Source: Prosopocoilus inquinatus (taxonomy: Eukaryota; Arthropoda; Insecta; Coleoptera; Lucanidae). From it: a stretch of DNA of 64,000 bases. Both the position numbers and the translations under genes were made by a program. The stretch lies in assembly GCA_036172665.1 (NCBI GenBank), contig CM069870.1, positions 42,738,001 through 42,802,000 on the forward strand, read 5' to 3'. Under the pieces are notes generated by a model. It was not told the origin of the DNA. It ran no database searches and saw nothing but the letters and a program-made list of their open reading frames with translations. Within the stretch, counting starts at the first letter, position 1, and every line of letters starts with the position of its first letter. Of the stretch, positions 36,601-48,401 are shown piece after piece.

Positions 36601-38312
36601 AACGAAACAACACGTATTAGCGTTGTTCCTGTGATGTATCTAATCGATCCTTACTCATCTATCATGTTATTTGACGTTTGGATGGACTCCAGTAACTCTG
36701 ATGTGAGATACAAAGTTTTTGGACGCAGCAGAAGCTGGAAATAGTTTTGAATGAAACAACACGTATTAGCGTTGTTCCTGTGATGTATCTAATCGATCCT
36801 TACTTAGCTACTATGTTATTTGACGTTTCGATGGACTCCAGTAACTCTAATGTGAGATACGAAATTTTCGGACGCAGCAGAAGCTGGAAATAGTTTTAAA
36901 CGAAACAACACGCATTAGCGTTGTTCCTGTGATGTATCTAATCGATCCTTACTTATCTATCATGTTATTTGACGTTTGGATGGACTCCAGTAACCCTGAC
37001 GTGAGATACGAAGTTCTCGGACGCAGCTGAAGCTGGAAATAGTTTTAAGTGAAACAACACGTATTAGCGTTGTTCCTGTGATGTATCTAAACGATCCTTA
37101 CTTATCTAACATGTTATTTGACGTTTGGATGGACTCCAGTAACTCTAATGTGAGATACGAAATTTTCTGACACAGCAGAAGCTGGAAATAGTTTTAAACG
37201 AAACAACACGCATTAGCGTTGTTCCTGTGATGTATCTAATCGATTCTTACTTATCTATCATGTTATTTGACGTTTGCATGGGCTCCAGTAACCCTGACGT
37301 GAGATACGAAGTTCTCGGACGCAGCAGAAGCTGGAAATAGTTTTAAACGAAACAACACGCATTAGCGTTGTTCCTGTGATGTATCTAATCGATCCTTACT
37401 CATCTATCATGTTATTTGGCGTTTCGATGGACTCCAGTAACTTTGATGTGAGATTCGAAGTTCTCGGACGCAGCAGAAGCTGGAAATAGTTTTAAACGAA
37501 ACAACACGTATTAGCGTTGTTCCTGTGATGTATCTAATCGATCCTTACTCATCTATCATGTTATTTGGCGTTTCGTTGGACTCCAGTAACTTTGATGTGA
37601 GATACGAAGTTCTCGGACGCAGCTGAAGCTGGAAATAGTTTTCAATGAAACAACACGTATTAGCGTTGTTAATGTGATGTATCTAAACGATCCTTACTTA
37701 TCTAACATGTTATTTGACGTTTGGATGGACTCCAGTAACCCTGACATGAGATACGAAGTTCTCGGACGCAGCAGAAGCTGGAAATAGTTTTAAACGAAAC
37801 AACACGTATTAGCGTTGTTCCTGTGATGTATCTAATCGATCCTTACTCATCTATCATGTTATTTGACGTTTGGATGGACTCCAGTAACTCTGATGTGAGA
37901 TACAAAGTTTTTGGACGCAGCAGAAGCTGGAAATAGTTTTGAACGAAACAACACGTATTAGCGTTGTTCCTGTGATGTATCTAATCGATCCTTACTTAGC
38001 TACTATGTTATTTGACGTTTCGATGGACTCCAGTAACTCTAATGTGAGATACGAAATTTTCGGACGCAGCAGAAGCTGGAAATAGTTTTAAACGAAACAA
38101 CACGCATTAGCGTTGTTCCTGTGATGTATCTAATCGATCCTTACTCATCTATCATGTTATTTGGCGTTTCGATGGACTCCAGTAACTTTGATGTGAGATA
38201 CGAAGTTCTCGGACGCAGCAGAAGCTGGAAATAGTTTTAAACGAAACAACACGTATTAGCGTTGTTCCTGTGATGTATCTAATCGATCCTTACTCATCTA
38301 TCATGTTATTTG
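30624..38312. repeat. Large segmental duplication, copy B (7,689 bp)
   Basis: This is the second copy of 18,553-25,794 in direct orientation, 447 bp longer. It begins inside a monomer end, where copy A reads GCAGAAGC and this side GCAGGAGC one base earlier. It ends where copy A reads TTTGGCG and this copy TTTGACG. The extra 447 bp are three monomers duplicated between about 35.3 and 36.15 kb. Confidence 0.88.
35310..36150. repeat. 447-bp local tandem duplication unique to copy B
   Basis: The series AGCTCTGATG unit with a GGAAGTAG end, GTATAGATGG unit, then GTTAATGTG unit occurs twice in succession here and once in copy A. It therefore arose after the 12-kb duplication, or was lost from copy A. 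The outer limits are approximate. Confidence 0.72.
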
Positions 38313-41075
38313 ACGTTTGGATGGACTCCAGTAACTCTGATGTGAGATACAAAGTTTTTGGACGCAGCAGAAGCTGGAAATAGTTTTGAATGAAACAACA
38401 CGTATTAGCGTTGTTCCTGTGATGTATCTAATCGATCCTTACTTAGCTACTATGTTATTTGACGTTTCGATGGACTCCAGTAACTCTAATGTGAGATACG
38501 AAATTTTCGGACGCAGCAGAAGCTGGAAATAGTTTTAAACGAAACAACACGCATTAGCGTTGTTCCTGTGATGTATCTAATCGATCCTTACTTATCTATC
38601 ATGTTATTTGACGTTTGGATGGACTCCAGTAACCCTGACGTGAGATACGAAGTTCTCGGACGCAGCAGAAGCTGGAAATAGTTTTAAACGAAACAACACG
38701 CATTAGCGTTGTTCCTGTGATGTATCTAATCGATCCTTACTCATCTATCATGTTATTTGGCGTTTCGATGGACTCCAGTAACTTTGATGGGAGATACGAA
38801 GTTCTCGGACGCAGCTGAAGCTGGAAATAGTTTTAAGTGAAACAACACGTATTAGCGTTGTTCCTGTGATGTATCTAAACGATCCTTACTTATCTAACAT
38901 GTTATTTGACGTTTGGATGGACTCCAGTAACTCTAATGTGAGATACGAAATTTTCTGACACAGCAGAAGCTGGAAATAGTTTTAAACGAAACAACACGCA
39001 TTAGCGTTGTTCCTGTGATGTATCTAATCGATCCTTACTTATCTATCATGTTATTTGACGTTTGGATGGGCTCCAGTAACCCTGACGTGAGATACGAAGT
39101 TCTCGGACGCAGCAGAAGCTGGAAATAGTTTTAAACGAAACAACACGCATTAGCGTTGTTCCTGTGATGTATCTAATCGATCCTTACTCATCTATCATGT
39201 TATTTGGCGTTTCGATGGACTCCAGTAACTTTGATGTGAGATACGAAGTTCTCGGACGCAGCAGAAGCTGGAAATAGTTTTAAATGAAACAACACGTATT
39301 AGCGTTGTTCCTGTGATGTATCTAATCGATCCTTACTCATCTATCATGTTATTTGGCGTTTCGATGGACTCCAGTAGCTCTGATGTGAGATACGACGTTT
39401 TCTGAGGCAGCAGAAGCTGGAAATAGTTTTAAAAGAAACAACACGCATTAGCGTTGTTCCTGTGATGTATCTAATCGATCCTTACTCATCTATCATGTTA
39501 TTTGACGTTTCGATGGACTCCAGTAACTCTAATGTGAGAAACGAAATTTTCGGACGCAGCAGAAGCTGGAAATAGTTTTAAACGAAACAACACGCATTAG
39601 CGTTGTTCCTGTGATGTATCTAATCGATCCTTACTTATCTGTCATGTTATTTGACGTTTGGATGGACTCCAGTAACCCTGACGTGAGATACGAAGTTCTC
39701 GGACGCAGCAGAACCTGGAAATAGTTTTAAACGAAACAACACGCATTAGCGTTGTTCCTGTGATGTATCTAATCGATCCTTACTCATCTATCATGTTATT
39801 TGGCGTTTCGATGGACTCCAGTAACTTTGATGTGAGATACGAAGTTCTCGGACGCAGCTGAAGCTGGAAATAGTTTTAAATGAAACAACACGTATTAGCG
39901 TTGTTCCTGTGATGTATCTAAACGATCCTTACTTATCTAACATGTTATTTGACGTTTGGATGGACTCCAGTAACCCTGACGTGAGATACGAAGTTCTCGG
40001 ACGCAGCAGAAGCTGGAAATAGTTTTAAACGAAACAACACGTATTAGCGTTGTTCCTGTGATGTATCTAATCGATCCTTACTCATCTATCATGTTATTTG
40101 ACGTTTGGATGGACTCCAGTAACTCTGATGTGAGATACAATGTTTTTGGACGCAGCAGAAGCTGGAAATAGTTTTGAACGAAACAACACATATTAGCGTT
40201 GTTCCTGTGATGTTTCTAATCGATCCTTACTCATCTATCATGTTATTTGGCGTTTCGATGGACTCCAGTAACTTTGATGTGAGATACGAAGTTCTCGGAC
40301 GCAGCTGAAGCTAGAAATAGTTTTAAACGAAACAACACGCATTAGCGTTGTTACTGTGATGTATCTAATCGATCCTTACTTATCTATCATGTTGCTTGAC
40401 GTTTGGATGGACTCCAGTAAGTCTGATGTGAGATACAAAGTTTTTGGACGCAGCAGGAGCTGGAAATAGTTTTAAACGAAACAACACGTATTAGCGTTGT
40501 TCCTGTGATGTACCTAATCGATCCTTACTCATCTATCATGTTATTTGACGTTTGGATGGACTCCAGTAACTCTGATGTGAGATACAAAGTTTTTGGACGC
40601 AGCAGAACCTGGAAATAGTTTTAAACGAAACAACACGCATTAGCGTTGTTCCTGTGATGTATCTAATCGATCCTTACTCATCTATCATGTTATTTGGCGT
40701 TTCGATGGACTCCAGTAGCTCTGATGTGAGATACGACGTTTTCTGAGGCAGCAGAAGCTGGAAATAGTTTTAAACGAAACAACACGCATTAGCGTTGTTC
40801 CTGTGATGTATCTAATCGATCCTTACTCATCTATCATGTTATTTGACGTTTCGATGGACTCCAGTAACTCTAATGTGAGAAACGAAATTTTCGGAAGCAG
40901 CAGAAGCTGGAAGTAGTTTTAAACGAAATAACACGCATTAGCGTTGTTCCTGTGATGTATCTAATCGATCCTTACTTATCTATCATGTTATTTGACGTTT
41001 GGATGGACTCCAGTAACCCTGACGTGAGATACGAAGTTCTCGGACGCAGCAGAACCTGGAAATAGTTTTAAACGA

Positions 41076-41097
41076 AACAACGCGCATTAGCGTTGTT
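41076..41097. repeat. Perfect 8-bp dyad variant
   Basis: The arms AACAACGC and GCGTTGTT are exact reverse complements around the loop GCATTA. A single A-to-G change removes the mismatch present in the usual monomer. The same perfect form is at 42,715-42,736, carried by the 1,639-bp repeat. Confidence 0.85.
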
Positions 41098-42714
41098 CCT
41101 GTGATGTATCTAATCGCTCTTTACTCATCTATCATGTTATTTGGCGTTTCGATGGACTCCAGTAACTTAGATGTTAGATACGAAGTTCTCGGACGCAGCT
41201 GAAGCTAGAAATAGTTTTAAACGAAACAACACGCATTAGCGTTGTTCCTGTGATGTATCTAATCGATCCTTACTCATCTATCATGTTATTTGACGTTTCG
41301 ATGGACTCCAGTAACTCTAATGTGAGAAACGAAATTTTCGGACGCAGCAGAAGCTGGAAATAGTTTTAAACGAAACAACACGCATTAGCGTTGTTCCTGT
41401 GATGTATCTAATCGATCCTTACTCATCTATCATGTTATTTGGCGTTTCGATGGAATCCAGTAACTCTGATGTGAGATACAAAGTTTTTGGACGCAGCAGA
41501 AGCTGGAAATAGTTTTGAACGAAACAACACGTATTAGCGTTGTTCCTGTGATGTATCTAATCGATCCTTACTCATCTATCATGTTATTTGGCGTTTCGAT
41601 GGACTCCAGTAACTTTGATGTGAGATACGAAGTTCTCGGACGCAGCTGAAGCTAGAAATAGTTTTAAACGAAACAACACGCATTAACGTTGTTACTGTGA
41701 TGTATCTAATCGATCCTTACTTATCTATCATGTTATTTGACGTTTGGATGGACTCCAGTTAGTCTGATGTGAGATACAAAGTTTTTGGACGCAGCAGGAG
41801 CTGGAAATAGTTTTAAACGAAACAACACGTATTAGCGTTGTTCCTGTGCTGTATCTAATCGTTCCTTACTCATATATCATGTTATTTGGCGTTTCGATGG
41901 ACTCCAGTAGCTCTGATGTGAGATACGACATTTTCGGACGCAGCAGAAGCTGGAAATAGTTTTAAACGAAACAACACGTATTAGCGTTGTTCCGGTGATG
42001 TATCTAATCGATCCTTACTCATCTATCATGTTATTTGACGTTTCGATGGACTCCAGTAACTCTAATGTGAGATACGAAATTTTCGGACGCAGCAGAAGCT
42101 GGAAATAGTTTTAAACGAAACAACACGCATTAGCGTTGTTCCTGTGATGTATCTAATCGATCCTTACTTATCTATCATGTTATTTGACGTTTGGATGGAC
42201 TCCAGTAACCCTGACGTGAGATACGAAGTTCTCGAACGCAGCAGAAGCTGGAAATAGTTTTAAACGAAACAACACGTATTAGCGTTGTTCCTGTGATGTA
42301 TCTAATCGATCCTTACTCATCTATCATGTTATTTGACGTTTGGATGGACTCCAGTAACTCTGATGTGAGATACAAAGTTTTTGGACGCAGCAGAACCTGG
42401 AAATAGTTTTAAACGAAACAACACGCATTAGCGTTGTTCCTGTGATGTATCTAATCGATCCTTACTCATCTATCATGTTATTTGGCGTTTCGATGGACTC
42501 CAGTAGCTCTGATGTGAGATACGACGTTTTCTGAGGCAGCAGAAGCTGGAAATAGTTTTAAACGAAACAACACGCATTAGCGTTGTTCCGGTGATGCATC
42601 TAATCGATCCTTACTTATCTATCATGTTATTTGACGTTTGGATGGACTCCAGTAACCCTGACGTGAGATACGAAGTTCTCGGACGCAGCAGAACCTGGAA
42701 ATAGTTTTAAACGA

Positions 42715-42736
42715 AACAACGCGCATTAGCGTTGTT
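42715..42736. repeat. Perfect 8-bp dyad variant, second copy
   Basis: This is the same as 41,076-41,097. Related units at 44,948-44,969 and 50,505-50,526 keep the left-arm G but change the right arm to GTGTTGTT, which leaves a G-T pairing at that step. Confidence 0.85.
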
Positions 42737-42846
42737 CCTGTGATGTATCTAATCGCTCCTTACTCATCTATCATGTTATTTGGCGTTTCGATGGACTCCA
42801 GTAACTTAGATGTGAGATACGAAGTTCTCGGACTCAGCTGAAGCTA

Positions 42847-42993
42847 GAAATAGTTTTAAACGAAACAACACGCATTAGCGTTGTTCCTGTGATGTATCTA
42901 ATCGATCCTTACTCATCTATCATGTTATTTGACGTTTCGATGGACTCAAGTAACTAATGTGAGAAACGAAATTTTCGGACGCAGCAGAAGCTG
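42847..42993. repeat. 147-bp monomer with 2-bp loss (copy 1)
   Basis: GACTCAAGTAACTAATG replaces the usual GACTCCAGTAACTCTAATG: two bases lost plus one substitution. The second copy is at 48,255-48,401. Confidence 0.9.
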
Positions 42994-45228
42994 GAAATAG
43001 TTTTAAACGAAACAACACGCATTAGCGTTGTTCCTGTGATGTATCTAATCGATCCTTACTCATCTATCATGTTATTTGGCGTTTCGATGGAATCCAGTAA
43101 CTCTGATGTGAGATACAAAGTTTTTGGACACAGCAGAAGCTGGAAATAGTTTTGAACGAAACAACACGTATTAGCGTTGTTCCTGTGATGTATCTAATCG
43201 ATCCTTACTCATCTATCATGTTATTTGGCGTTTCGATGGACTCCAGTATCTTTGATGTGATATACGAAGTTCTCGGACGCAGCTGAAGCTAGAAATAGTT
43301 TTAAACGAAACAACACGCATTAGCGTTGTTACTGTGATGTATCTAATCGATCCTTACTTATCTATCATGTTATTTGACGTTTGGATGGACTCCAGTAAGT
43401 CTGATGTGAGATACAAAGTTTTTGGACGCAGCAGGAGCTGGAAATAGTTTTAAACGAAACAACACGTATTAGCGTTGTTCCTGTGCTGTATCTAATCGAT
43501 CCTTACTCATATATCATGTTATTTGGCGTTTCGATGGACTCCAGTAGCTCTGATGTGAGATACGACGTTTTCGGACGCAGCAGAAGCTGGAAATAGTTTT
43601 AAACGAAACAACACGTATTAGCGTTGTTCCTGTGATGTATCTAATCGATCCTTACTCATCTATCATGTTATTTGACGTTTCGATGGACTCCAGTAACTCT
43701 AATGTGAGATACGAAATTTTCGGACACAGCAGAAGCTGGAAATAGTTTTAAACGATACAACACGCATTAGCGTTGTTCCTGTGATGTATCTAATCGATCC
43801 TTACTTATCTATCATGTTATTTGATGTTTGGATGGACTCCAGTAACCCTGACGTGTGATACGAAGTTCTCGGACGCAGCAGAAGCTGGAAATAGTTTTAA
43901 ATGAAACAACACGTATTAGCGTTGTTCTTGTGATGTATCTAAACGATCCTTACTTATCTAACATGTTATTTGACGTTTGGATGGACTCCAGTAAGTCTGA
44001 TGTGAGATACAAAGTTTTTGGGCGCAGCAGGAGCTGGAAATAGTTTTAAACGAAACAACACGTATTAGCGTTGTTCCTGTGCTGTATCTAATCGATCCTT
44101 ACTCATATATCATATTACTTGGCGTTTCGATGGACTCCAGTAACTCTGATGAGAGACACAAAGATTTCGGACGCAGCTGAAGCTGGAAATAGTTTTAAAT
44201 GAAACAACACGTATTAGCGTTGTTACTGTGATGTATCTAATCGATCCTTACTCATCTATCATGTTATTTGACGTTTGGATGGACTCCAGTAACTCTGATG
44301 TGAGACACGAAATTTTCGGACGCAGCAGAAGCTGGAAATAGTTTTAAACGAAACAACACGCATTGGCGTTGTTCCTGTGATGTATCTAATCGATCCTCAA
44401 TTATCTATCATGTTATTTGACGTTTGGATGGACTCCAGTAACCCTGACGTGAGATACGAAGTTCTCGGACGCAGCAGAAGCTGGAAATAGTTTTAAACGA
44501 AACAACACGCATTAGCGTTGTTCCTGTGATGTATCTAATCGATCCTTACTTATCTATCATGTTATTTGACGTTTGGATGGACTCCAGTAACCCTGACGTG
44601 AGATACAAAGTTTTTGGACGCAGCAGGAGCTGGAAATAGTTTTAAACGAAACAACACGTATTAGCGTTGTTGCTGTGCTGTATCTAATCGATCCTTACTC
44701 ATATATCATGTTATTTGGCGTTTCGATGGACTCCAGTAACTTTGATGTGAGATACGAAATTCTCGGACGCAGCAGAAGCTGGAAATAGTTTTAAACGAAA
44801 CAACACGCATTAGCGTTGTTCCTGTGATGTATCTAATCGATCCTTACTTATCTATCATGTTATTTGACATTTGGATGGACTCCAGTAACCCTGACGTGAG
44901 GTACGAAGTTCTCGGACGCAGCAGAACCTGGAAATAGTTTTAAACGAAACAACGCGCATTAGTGTTGTTCCTGTGATGTATCTAATCGCTCCTTACTCAT
45001 CTATCATGTTATTTGGCGTTTCGATATACTCCAGTAACTTAGATGTGAGATACGAAGTTCTCGGACGCAGCTGAAGCTAGAAATAGTTTTAAACGAAACA
45101 ACACGCATTAGCGTTGTTCCTGTGATGTATCTAATCGATCCTTACTCATCTATCATGTTATTTGACGTTTCGATGGACTCCAGTAACTCTAATGTGAGAA
45201 ACGAAATTTTCGGACGCAGCAGAAGCTG

Positions 45229-45274
45229 GAAATAGTTTTAAACGAAACAAAGTTTTTGGACGCAGCAGGAGCTG
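45229..45274. repeat. 46-bp remnant monomer (103-bp deletion, copy 1)
   Basis: The unit runs from GAAATAGTTTTAAACGAAAC straight into AAAGTTTTTGG, losing monomer positions 21-123. ACAA is present at both ends of the lost segment, so a four-base microhomology lies at the junction. The dyad and the whole variable centre are lost. A second copy is at 50,786-50,831. Confidence 0.92.
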
Positions 45275-48254
45275 GAAATAGTTTTAAACGAAACAACACG
45301 TATTAGCGTTGTTCCTGTGCTGTATCTAATCGATCCTTACTCATATATCATGTTATTTGACGTTTCGATGGACTCCAGTAACTTTGATGTGAGATACGAA
45401 GTTCTCGGACGCAGCTGAAGCTGGAAATAGTTTTAAAGGAAACAACACGTATTAGCGTTGTTCCTGTGATGTATCTAAACGATCCTTACTTATCTAACAT
45501 GTTATTTGACGTTTGGATGGACTCCAGTAAGTCTGATGTGAGATACCAAGTTTTTGGACGCAGCAGGAACTGGAAATAGTTTTAAACGAAACAACACGTA
45601 TTAGCGTTGTTCCTGTGCTGTATCTAATCGATCCTTACTCATATATTATGTTATTTGGCGTTTCGATGGACTCCAGTAACTTTGATGTGAGATACGAAGT
45701 TCTCGGACGCAGCTGAAGCTGGAAATAGTTTTAAATGAAACAACACGTATTAGCGTTGTTCCTGTTATGTATCTAAACGATCCTTACTTATCTAACATGT
45801 TATTTGACGTTTGGATGGACTCCAGTAAGTCTGATGTGAGATACAAAGTTTTTGGACGCAGCAGGAGCTGGAAATAGTTTTAAACGAAACAACACGCATT
45901 AGCGTTGTTCCTGTGATGTATCTAATCGATCCTTACTCATCTATCATGTTATTTGACGTTTGGATGGACTCCAGTAACTCTGATGTGAGATACAAAGTTT
46001 TTGGACGCAGCAGAAGCTGGAAATAGTTTTGAACGAAACAACACGTATTAGCGTTGTTCCTGTGATGTATCTAATCGATCCTTACTTAGCTACTATGTTA
46101 TTTGACGTTTCGATGGACTCCAGTAACTCTAATGTGAGATACGAAATTTTCGGACGCAGCAGAAGCTGGAAATAGTTTTAAACGAAACAACACGCATTAG
46201 CGTTGTTCCTGTGATGTATCTAATCGATCCTTACTCATCTATCATGTTATTTGGCGTTTCGATGGACTCCAGTAACTTTGATGTGAGATCCGAAGTTCTC
46301 GGACGCAGCTGAAGCTGGAAATAGTTTTAAATGAAACAACACGTATTAGCGTTGTTCCTGTGATGTATCTAAACGATCCTTACTTATCTAACATGTTATT
46401 TGACGTTTGGATGGACTCCAGTAAGTCTGATGTGAGATACAAAGTTTTTGGACGCAGCAGGAGCTGGAAATAGTTTTAAATGAAACAACACGTATTAGCG
46501 TTGTTCCTGTGCTGTATCTAATCGATCCTTACTCATATATCATGTTATTTGGCGTTTCGATGGACTCCAGTAACTTTGATGTGAGATACGAAGTTCTCGG
46601 ACGCAGCTGAAGCTGGAAATAGTTCTAAATGAAACAACACGTATTAGCGTTGTTCCTGTGATGTATCTAATCGATCCTTACTCATCTATCATGTTATTTG
46701 GCGTTTCGATGGACTCCAGTAGCTCTGATGTGAGACACGACGTTTTCTGAGGCAGCAGAAGCTGGAAATAGATTTAAACGAAACAACACGCATTAGCGTT
46801 CTTCCTGTGATATATCTAATCGATCCTTACTCATCTATCATGTTATTTGGCGTTTCGATGGACTCCAGTAACTTTGATGTGAGATACGAAGTTCTCGGAC
46901 GCAGCTGAAGCTGGAAATAGTTTTAAACGAAACAACACGCATTAGCGTTGTTCCTGTGATGTATCTAATCGATCCTTAATTATCTATCATGTTATTTGAC
47001 GTTTGGATGGACTCCAGTAACCCTGACGTGAGATACGAAGTTCTCGGACGCAGCAGAAGCTGGAAATAGTTTTAAACGAAACAACACGCATTAGCGTTGT
47101 TCCTGTGATGTATCTAATCGATCCTTACTTATCTATCATGTTATTTGACGTTTGGATGGACTCCAGTAACCCTGACGTGAGATACGAAGTTCTCGGACGC
47201 AGCTGAAGCTGGAAATAGTTTTAAACGAAACAACACGCATTAGCGTTGTTCCTGTGATGTATCTAATCGATCCTTACTTATCTATCATATTATTTGACGT
47301 TTGGATGGACTCCAGTAACCCTGACTTGAGATACGAAGTTCTCGGACGCAGCAGAAGCTGGAAATAGTTTTAAACGAAACAACACGTATTAGCGTTGTTC
47401 CTGTGATGTATCTAATCGATCCTTACTCATCTATCATGTTATTTGACGTTTGGATGGACTCCAGTAACTCTGATGTGAGATACAAAGTTTTTGGACGAAG
47501 CAGAAGCTGGAAATAGTTTTGAACGAAACAACACGTATTAGCGTTGTTCCTGTGATGTATCTAATCGATCCTTACTCATCTATCATGTTATTTGACGTTT
47601 GGATGGACACCAGTAACTCTGATGTGAGATACAAAGTTTTTGGACGCAGCAGAAGCTGGAAATAGTTTTGAACGAAACAACACGTATTAGCGTTGTTACT
47701 GTGATGTATCTAATCGATCCTTACTTATCTATCATGTTATTTGACGTTTGGATGGACTCCAGTAAGTCTGATGTGAGATACAAAGTTTTTGGACGCAGCA
47801 GGAGCTGGAAATAGTTTTAAACGAAACAACACGTATTAGCGTTGTTCCTGTGCTGTATCTAATCGATCCTTACTCATATATCATGTTATTTGGCGTTTCG
47901 ATGGACTCTAGTAGCTCTGATGTGAGATACGACGTTTTCGGACGCAGCAGAAGCTGGAAATAGTTTTAAACGAAACAACACGTATTAGCGTTGTTCCTGT
48001 GATGTACCTAATCGATCCTTACTCATCTATCATGTTATTTGACGTTTCGATGGACTCCAGTAACTCTAATGTGAGATACGAAATTTTCGGACGCAGCAGA
48101 ACCTGGAAATAGTTTTAAACGAAACAACACGCATTAGCGTTGTTCCTGTGATGTATCTAATCGATCCTTACTCATCTATCATGTTATTTGGCGTTTCGAT
48201 GGACTCCAGTAACTTAGATGTGAGATACGAAGTTCTCGGACTCAGCTGAAGCTA

Positions 48255-48401
48255 GAAATAGTTTTAAACGAAACAACACGCATTAGCGTTGTTCCTGTGA
48301 TGTATCTAATCGATCCTTACTCATCTATCATGTTATTTGACGTTTCGATGGACTCAAGTAACTAATGTGAGAAACGAAATTTTCGGACGCAGCAGAAGCT
48401 G
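48255..48401. repeat. 147-bp monomer with 2-bp loss (copy 2)
   Basis: It is structurally the same as 42,847-42,993, 5,408 bp later. Confidence 0.9.

Larger units (their letters stand above)
38313..42756. repeat. Mosaic satellite segment
   Basis: The first kilobase repeats the order seen at 20.1-21.1 kb: TTTTAAGTG near 38,830 matches 20,650 at 122 monomers plus the two inserted bases. Further on, the unusual CAACGCGCATTAG and TCGCTC variants at 41,081 recur at 42,720, exactly 11 monomers away. The CAGAACC junction at 40,602 recurs at 42,390, 12 monomers away, so one monomer (GGAAGCAGC, GGAAGTAG) is absent from the second copy. All of it is satellite. Confidence 0.83.
42757..48164. repeat. 5,408-bp tandem duplication, copy 1
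   Basis: It matches the next 5,408 bp directly. Private markers line up: GGACTCAGC (42,830), GACTCAAGTAACTAATG (42,943), the 46-bp monomer, GACTTGAG (47,323), GGACGAAGC and GGACACCAG. About ten single-base differences were noticed by eye, for example GGACACAGC against GGACGCAGC near 43.13 kb. The copies also differ by one extra monomer in copy 2 near 49.6 kb and one missing monomer near 52.6 kb, so total length is unchanged. Confidence 0.88.

Noticed and set aside
18553..38312. Treating the matching 7-kb copies as proof of assembly error
   Set aside because: The copies differ by a 447-bp insertion in B and at least one base, and the flanks differ, so two real copies are plausible. Only spanning reads can decide.
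43855..44043. 62-codon open frame, repeated at 49,263-49,451
   Set aside because: It starts in a monomer with GTGTGATACG instead of GTGAGATACG, which creates the frame by chance, and is copied by the 5,408-bp tandem duplication.
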